From positions 1 to 16,860 of the forward strand of contig JAIPHI010000040.1 in assembly GCA_021735285.1 (NCBI GenBank): a stretch of DNA of 16,860 nt, given 5' to 3'. Source of the stretch: Fidelibacterota bacterium (GTDB lineage: Bacteria > Fidelibacterota > UBA2242 > JAFGTP01). Under the pieces are notes generated by a model. The model did not search any database. It was not told where the DNA came from and worked only from the letters and a program-made list of their open reading frames with translations. A program made the position numbers and the translations under genes. This document shows positions 13,678 through 16,860 of this stretch, in pieces; positions within the stretch are counted from its first letter, which is position 1, and each line of letters starts with the position of its first letter.

Positions 13678-13935
13678 CTATTCTGCATGTTTTCTAAAAG
13701 TTCTTGTTAAGGCAAATTCACCTAATTTATGCCCTACCATATTTTCTGTGATATAAACAGGAATGAACCGAATTCCATTGTAAACTGCAATCGTATGACC
13801 AACAAATTCCGGAGGAATTGTAGAAGCTCTGGCCCAAGTTTTGATCACTTCTTTGCTTCCACTTTCATTCTGTTCTTCTACTTTTTCCAGCAATTTATCA
13901 TCTATATATGGACCTTTTTTAAGTGATCGACTCAT
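13678..13935 (-). CDS. rpsS: 30S ribosomal protein S19
   Basis: S19 lies in the 30S head and forms a complex with S13 at the A-site side. The 85-residue product begins MSRSLKKGPYIDDKLLEKVE and has the family signature TWARASTIPPEFVGHTIAVY (34-53), then IPVYITENMVGHKLGEFALT and the end RTFRKHAE. Length and all conserved blocks are normal. AGGAGAA lies before the ATG in the 18-base gap from rplB. Confidence 0.99.
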   Translation of the reverse strand: MSRSLKKGPYIDDKLLEKVEEQNESGSKEVIKTWARASTIPPEFVGHTIAVYNGIRFIPVYITENMVGHKLGEFALTRTFRKHAE

Positions 13936-13953
13936 TATAGAATTCTCCTGTGT

Positions 13954-14781
13954 CTATTTTTTTCTTCTTTTAATTATAAATCTATCAGATTCTTTATTCT
14001 TCTTTCTTGTCTGTTTACCCTTACTCATTTGGCCCCAGGGACTACAAGGATGTCTGCCCCCTGAAGTCGCACCTTCACCACCACCAAGTGGATGATCAAT
14101 TGGATTCATACTGATGCCTCGCACCTTTGGTCTTCTGCCGCGTCTTCTTGTAACCCCTGCCATTCCTAATACTTCATTCGAATGTGATTTGTTCCCTACT
14201 TCGCCGATTGTTGCTTTGCAGCGTTGAGGTATTAATCGAACTTCACCGGAAGGCATATTAATTGTAACATAATTTCCTTCTTTGGCCATAATCTGCGCAG
14301 AACTTCCTGCACTTCTTGCAATCTGACCACCTTTACCTGGTTTCATTTCTATATTATGCACAAATGTACCGGATGGTATTTTTGCAAGAGGAAGTGTATT
14401 ACCCGGTTTAATAGGAGCATTTTCACTTGAGATTATCTTATCTCCAACATTTAATCCTTCTGGTGCAAGAATATATCGCTTCTCACCATCTGCATAAGTA
14501 ATTAGAGCTATATTAGCTGATCTATTTGGATCATGCTCAATCGTCTTTACAGTGGCTTCAATATCAGTTTTGTTTCTTTTAAAATCAATGATTCTGTACT
14601 TGCGCCGTGAACCACCACCTCGATGACGAGATGTAATTCTTCCCTTGTTGTTTCTACCGGCTGTCTTTTTCAAACTTGTCAGCAGCGTTTTTTCCGGTGT
14701 TTTAGTAGTTACTTCATCGTTAGTACTGACAACTTTAAATCTCTGACCTGGTGTAGTTGGTTTCTTTCTTTTTGTAGCCAT
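13954..14781 (-). CDS. rplB: 50S ribosomal protein L2
   Basis: L2 is one of the earliest 23S rRNA binders and is needed for subunit joining and peptidyl-transferase activity. The 275-residue product has the OB-fold and SH3-like domains with RNNKGRITSRHRGGGSRRKY (43-62), PGKGGQIARSAGSSAQIMAK (148-167) and the C-terminal MNPIDHPLGGGEG (225-237). H230 corresponds to the conserved His229 of other L2 proteins. The second His of the usual HPHGGGEG is Leu here, and the stretch TSGGRHPCSPWG (239-250) follows, a form I associate with the Bacteroidetes-Chlorobi side. It begins 3 bases after rplW. Confidence 0.99.
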   Translation of the reverse strand: MATKRKKPTTPGQRFKVVSTNDEVTTKTPEKTLLTSLKKTAGRNNKGRITSRHRGGGSRRKYRIIDFKRNKTDIEATVKTIEHDPNRSANIALITYADGEKRYILAPEGLNVGDKIISSENAPIKPGNTLPLAKIPSGTFVHNIEMKPGKGGQIARSAGSSAQIMAKEGNYVTINMPSGEVRLIPQRCKATIGEVGNKSHSNEVLGMAGVTRRRGRRPKVRGISMNPIDHPLGGGEGATSGGRHPCSPWGQMSKGKQTRKKNKESDRFIIKRRKK

Positions 14782-14784
14782 AAT

Positions 14785-15108
14785 TTATACCGCTGTTTCT
14801 CCTTGATAGTAATCGATATTATCACCTTCTACCAGGGAAACTATTGCTTTTTTCCAGTCTGATCTCTTCCCCCTGGTTCTAATTACTTGACCGCCACTTC
14901 TAATTGTCATTTCTTTTTCTTTTCCATTGACATTCATGACGGCAACTTTATTTACTTTTACATCAAATTTATTTTCAACAGCATTTCGTATTTCAATCTT
15001 ATTAGCGTCCGGGTTAACCTGAAAAGCGTATTTATTTTCAGTTTCTTGCAGTCTTAGAAATTTTTCTGTCAATATCGGTCTTATTAAAATTAGATCCTTT
15101 TTCATCAT
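14785..15108 (-). CDS. rplW: 50S ribosomal protein L23
   Basis: L23 sits at the tunnel exit and is the docking site for trigger factor and the signal recognition particle. The 107-residue product has ILIRPILTEKFLRLQETENK (7-26), the helix segment NPDANKIEIRNAVENKFDVK (32-51) and the KVNKVAVMNVNGKEKEM strand. An extended loop (about 71-84) precedes KRSDWKKAIVSLVEGD; the loop form and ending recall Chlorobi-type L23. Two ATGs stand in tandem: the first (15106-15108) is 4 bases from the GAGG, the second (15103-15105) is 7 bases away, so the protein may start one residue later. Confidence 0.98.
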   Translation of the reverse strand: MMKKDLILIRPILTEKFLRLQETENKYAFQVNPDANKIEIRNAVENKFDVKVNKVAVMNVNGKEKEMTIRSGGQVIRTRGKRSDWKKAIVSLVEGDNIDYYQGETAV

Positions 15109-15117
15109 CTATCCTCA

Positions 15118-15750
15118 TTATTCCTTTAGCATTTCGACGATTTTATTGACACCTTCTCTGTCTACAACCAGCACATCTGCATTGATTATCTCATAGCTAG
15201 AGATGTTATTAACATTACTGATAACCAGTTTTTCAAAATTGCGGGCTGAGAGATACAGATCCTCTGTAACTTCAGATGCAGCTAAGAGCACTTTATCACC
15301 ATATTTATCAATGCCTTTAAGTAATTCCCGGACATTTCTGGATTTTATTTCGCCGAATTCAAAATCTTCAACAACTATCAATTTTTCATTTCTAATTTTA
15401 TCAGCAAGCAATGCTTTTCTAGCAGATTGTTTTATTTTGCGGTTCACTTTCATTTTGTATTCTTTGGGCTTAGGACCAAAAGTAACACCCCCACCAACCC
15501 AAAGAGGACTTCTAATAGATCCGGCTCGAGCTGCGCCTCTGCCCTTTTGGGGCCATGGTTTGCGGCCACCACCTCTTTTTTCCGCTCTGGTCTTAGTAGA
15601 ATGGGTTCCAGTTCTACGGTTATTCATTTCAGATTTAACTGCCAAATATATATTATGCTGATTTATTTCTATATCTTCATATAATGCAGGTTCAATACTG
15701 AATTCATCTCCAGTCTCAGCACCATTTCTTGAGTATATAGATAGCTCCAT
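15118..15750 (-). CDS. rplD: 50S ribosomal protein L4
   Basis: L4 helps start 50S assembly, reaches into the exit tunnel with its extended loop, and in enteric bacteria represses the S10 operon. The 210-residue product has a globular domain and the basic loop from about 47 to 95, with RTGTHSTKTRAEKRGGGRKP (46-65), WPQKGRGAARAGSIRSPLWV (66-85) and GGGVTFGPKP. These are the drug-tunnel residues of the family and look unaltered. The C-terminal half has KARKALLADKI-like residues and ends VNKIVEMLKE. Whether it represses this operon cannot be seen, because the operon leader is outside the window. Confidence 0.99.
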   Translation of the reverse strand: MELSIYSRNGAETGDEFSIEPALYEDIEINQHNIYLAVKSEMNNRRTGTHSTKTRAEKRGGGRKPWPQKGRGAARAGSIRSPLWVGGGVTFGPKPKEYKMKVNRKIKQSARKALLADKIRNEKLIVVEDFEFGEIKSRNVRELLKGIDKYGDKVLLAASEVTEDLYLSARNFEKLVISNVNNISSYEIINADVLVVDREGVNKIVEMLKE

Positions 15751-15762
15751 CTCTTTATATCC

Positions 15763-16380
15763 TTATTTTCTTATTTTAAGAATTCCATTTTTCGCACCGG
15801 GCACAGAGCCTTTGATGTAAAGTAGATTCTGATCAGAATCAACTTTTACTACTTCCAGATTTCTGATTGTAACAGATTCATTTCCTGCTCGACCAGCCAT
15901 TCTGGTTCCTTTGAGTACTCTCGAAGGATCGGCTGCCATTCCAATAGAACCATGAGTTCTTAAAGTGTGGCTCTGACCATGGGATTTAGGCCCGCCTTTG
16001 AATTTATATTTTTTTACGACACCTTGAAAGCCCTTACCTTTACTTATGCCAGTCACTTTCACCTTTTCACCGGGGTGAAAATACTCTACCTTAATCTCTT
16101 CACCTGTCTTCATCAATTCTTCGGCTACGTTCTTGAATTCCATCAGAACGTTATAGGCTTTTGTTCCGGCCTTTTTAAAATGTCCTTCTTCAGGTTTATT
16201 GACTTTATCTTCTCTTTTTTCATCGAATCCAATTTGAATCGCAGAGTATCCATCCTTCTTCTCGGTTTTCACTTGAGTAACTTCACAAGGCCCAGCCTTT
16301 ACTACTGTTACTGGAACGCATTCACCCTGTTCGGTAAAAACCTGACTCATACCTAATTTTTTTCCTATTATTCCTAACAT
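15763..16380 (-). CDS. rplC: 50S ribosomal protein L3
   Basis: L3 is an assembly initiator whose loop reaches the peptidyl-transferase centre. The 205-residue product begins MLGIIGKKLGMSQVF, has PVTVVKAGPCEVTQVKTEKK (23-42), then GISKGKGFQGVVKKYKFKGG (111-130), SHGQSHTLRTHGSIG and the end RNLEVVKVDSDQNLLYIKGS. The Gln in SHGQS is the residue methylated by PrmB in E. coli. Typical length. The gene lies 17 bases behind rpsJ. Confidence 0.99.
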   Translation of the reverse strand: MLGIIGKKLGMSQVFTEQGECVPVTVVKAGPCEVTQVKTEKKDGYSAIQIGFDEKREDKVNKPEEGHFKKAGTKAYNVLMEFKNVAEELMKTGEEIKVEYFHPGEKVKVTGISKGKGFQGVVKKYKFKGGPKSHGQSHTLRTHGSIGMAADPSRVLKGTRMAGRAGNESVTIRNLEVVKVDSDQNLLYIKGSVPGAKNGILKIRK

Positions 16381-16397
16381 ATTTATCTGTCCACTAA

Positions 16398-16706
16398 TTA
16401 TACTTTAATTTCTATGTCAACACCAGCAGGTAAATCGAGCCGCATTAAAGCATCTACAGTTTTAGTTGTAGAATTTTTAATGTCTATCAACCTCTTATGA
16501 ATTTTGGTCTCAAACTGTTCTCTGGACTTACTATTCACATGAGGTGATCTATGTACTGTATATACTGTTCTTTTTGTAGGTAAAGGGATCGGCCCTGAAA
16601 TTCTAGCACCAGTAGATTTGGCAGTAGCTACAATTTTCTTGGTGCTATTATCCAGAAGCGTATGATCATAACCCTTCAAATTTATTCTTATTTTTGAACC
16701 TGGCAC
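16398..16706 (-). CDS. rpsJ: 30S ribosomal protein S10 (GTG start)
   Basis: S10 lies in the 30S head; free S10 also pairs with NusB in antitermination. The 102-residue product has the family blocks KIRINLKGYDHTLLDNSTKK (5-24), GARISGPIPLPTKRTVYTVH (33-52) and RSPHVNSKSREQFETKIHKR (53-72), and ends LPAGVDIEIKV. The start is GTG at 16704-16706, 6 bases after an AGGAG. An out-of-frame ATG (16706-16708) overlaps it as ATGTG and would read just six codons. It is 18 bases after tuf, with no visible promoter or terminator between. Confidence 0.98.
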   Translation of the reverse strand: MPGSKIRINLKGYDHTLLDNSTKKIVATAKSTGARISGPIPLPTKRTVYTVHRSPHVNSKSREQFETKIHKRLIDIKNSTTKTVDALMRLDLPAGVDIEIKV

Positions 16707-16712
16707 ATTAAA

Positions 16713-16717
16713 CTCCT
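16713..16717 (-). promoter_or_regulatory. Ribosome binding site of rpsJ
   Basis: The coding strand reads AGGAG here, 6 bases from the GTG start of rpsJ and 4 bases from an overlapping out-of-frame ATG. The conserved S10 frame requires the GTG. Confidence 0.82.
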
Positions 16718-16724
16718 ATTACTT

Positions 16725-16860
16725 TTATTCAATAATTTCGGTTATTACACCAGCACCAACTGTTCTGCCACCTTCACGAATGGCAAACCTGAGACCCTGT
16801 TCCATAGCAATCTCTTCTATCAAATCAATCTCAAAAGTCACATTATCACCGGGCATTACC
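16725..16860 (-). CDS. tuf: Elongation factor Tu (partial, C-terminal 44 residues)
   Basis: Only the last 44 codons are inside the window; the gene continues past the right edge. They encode the C-terminal beta-barrel end of EF-Tu: VMPGDNVTF, then AMEQGLRFAIREGGRTVGAG and the end VITEIIE. EF-Tu carries aminoacyl-tRNA to the ribosome as a GTP complex. The GLRFAIREGGRTVGAG stretch is nearly invariant. Just before it, the usual HPIAM or TPIAM is EEIAM, an acidic change. Its place right upstream of rpsJ implies that the str operon (rpsL, rpsG, fusA, tuf) joins the S10 operon here, as in many bacteria. Confidence 0.97.
   Translation of the reverse strand, partial: VMPGDNVTFEIDLIEEIAMEQGLRFAIREGGRTVGAGVITEIIE

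Noticed and set aside
15203..15661. 152-codon plus-strand open frame opposite rplD
   Set aside because: It is antisense to a well-conserved gene, has no family resemblance and no gene-like context; the cluster's coding bias explains such shadows.
15967..16356. 129-codon plus-strand open frame opposite rplC
   Set aside because: Its composition (many Phe, Leu, Ser) is what the complement of Lys/Glu-rich ribosomal genes gives; no SD or conserved motif.
1..16860. CRISPR array, tRNA, insertion sequence or phage-like genes
   Set aside because: No repeated spacer pattern, cloverleaf sequence, transposase or terminal inverted repeats were found; the window is filled by the genes listed.

Overview
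The window is almost wholly a bacterial S10-spc-alpha ribosomal-protein cluster, transcribed leftward (all genes on the minus strand). In transcription order from the right edge it reads: tuf (3' end only), rpsJ, rplC, rplD, rplW, rplB, rpsS, rplV, rpsC, rplP, rpmC, rpsQ, rplN, rplX, rplE, rpsN, rpsH, rplF, rplR, rpsE, rpmD, rplO, secY, map, infA, rpmJ, rpsM, rpsK, rpsD, rpoA, rplQ. Two genes too short for a simple ORF cut-off, rpmD (59 aa) and rpmJ (37 aa), are present and intact. After rplQ come three non-ribosomal genes on the same strand: a GHL10/DUF187-type glycosyl-hydrolase-like protein, a compact nucleosidase/phosphorylase of the PNP/UDP family, and a family 2 glycosyltransferase that runs off the left edge.

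The organism is an AT-rich bacterium. The order secY-map-infA-rpmJ without adk, and the look of several proteins (L23, L16, L22, L3 and the L2 segment around the conserved His), remind me of the Fibrobacteres-Chlorobi-Bacteroidetes side of the tree and related candidate phyla rather than Firmicutes or Proteobacteria. This is a judgement from memory, not a phylogeny. S4, S14 and L36 are all in the zinc-binding (cysteine-containing) form.

Packing is very tight. The largest gap between any two genes is 31 bases (rplV/rpsS), and several junctions overlap by 4 bases (ATGA: rpsE/rpmD, rplO/secY, nucleosidase/glycosyltransferase). I see no tRNA, CRISPR array, insertion sequence, internal terminator or convincing internal promoter, and there is no gene-free stretch over 300 bases. 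Most cluster genes have a clear GGAG-type ribosome binding site, and seven of the thirty complete cluster genes start with GTG or TTG.

The cluster builds both ribosomal subunits, RNA polymerase alpha, the SecY translocation channel, methionine aminopeptidase and IF1. The only accessory-like part is the three-gene tail (1-2479). It is joined to rplQ with no room for a terminator, so it is probably read through from the ribosomal operon. I did not find a clearly new biological system here. The points most worth checking are the tail genes and their coupling, the missing adk, the unusual start codons and the divergent parts of RpoA.
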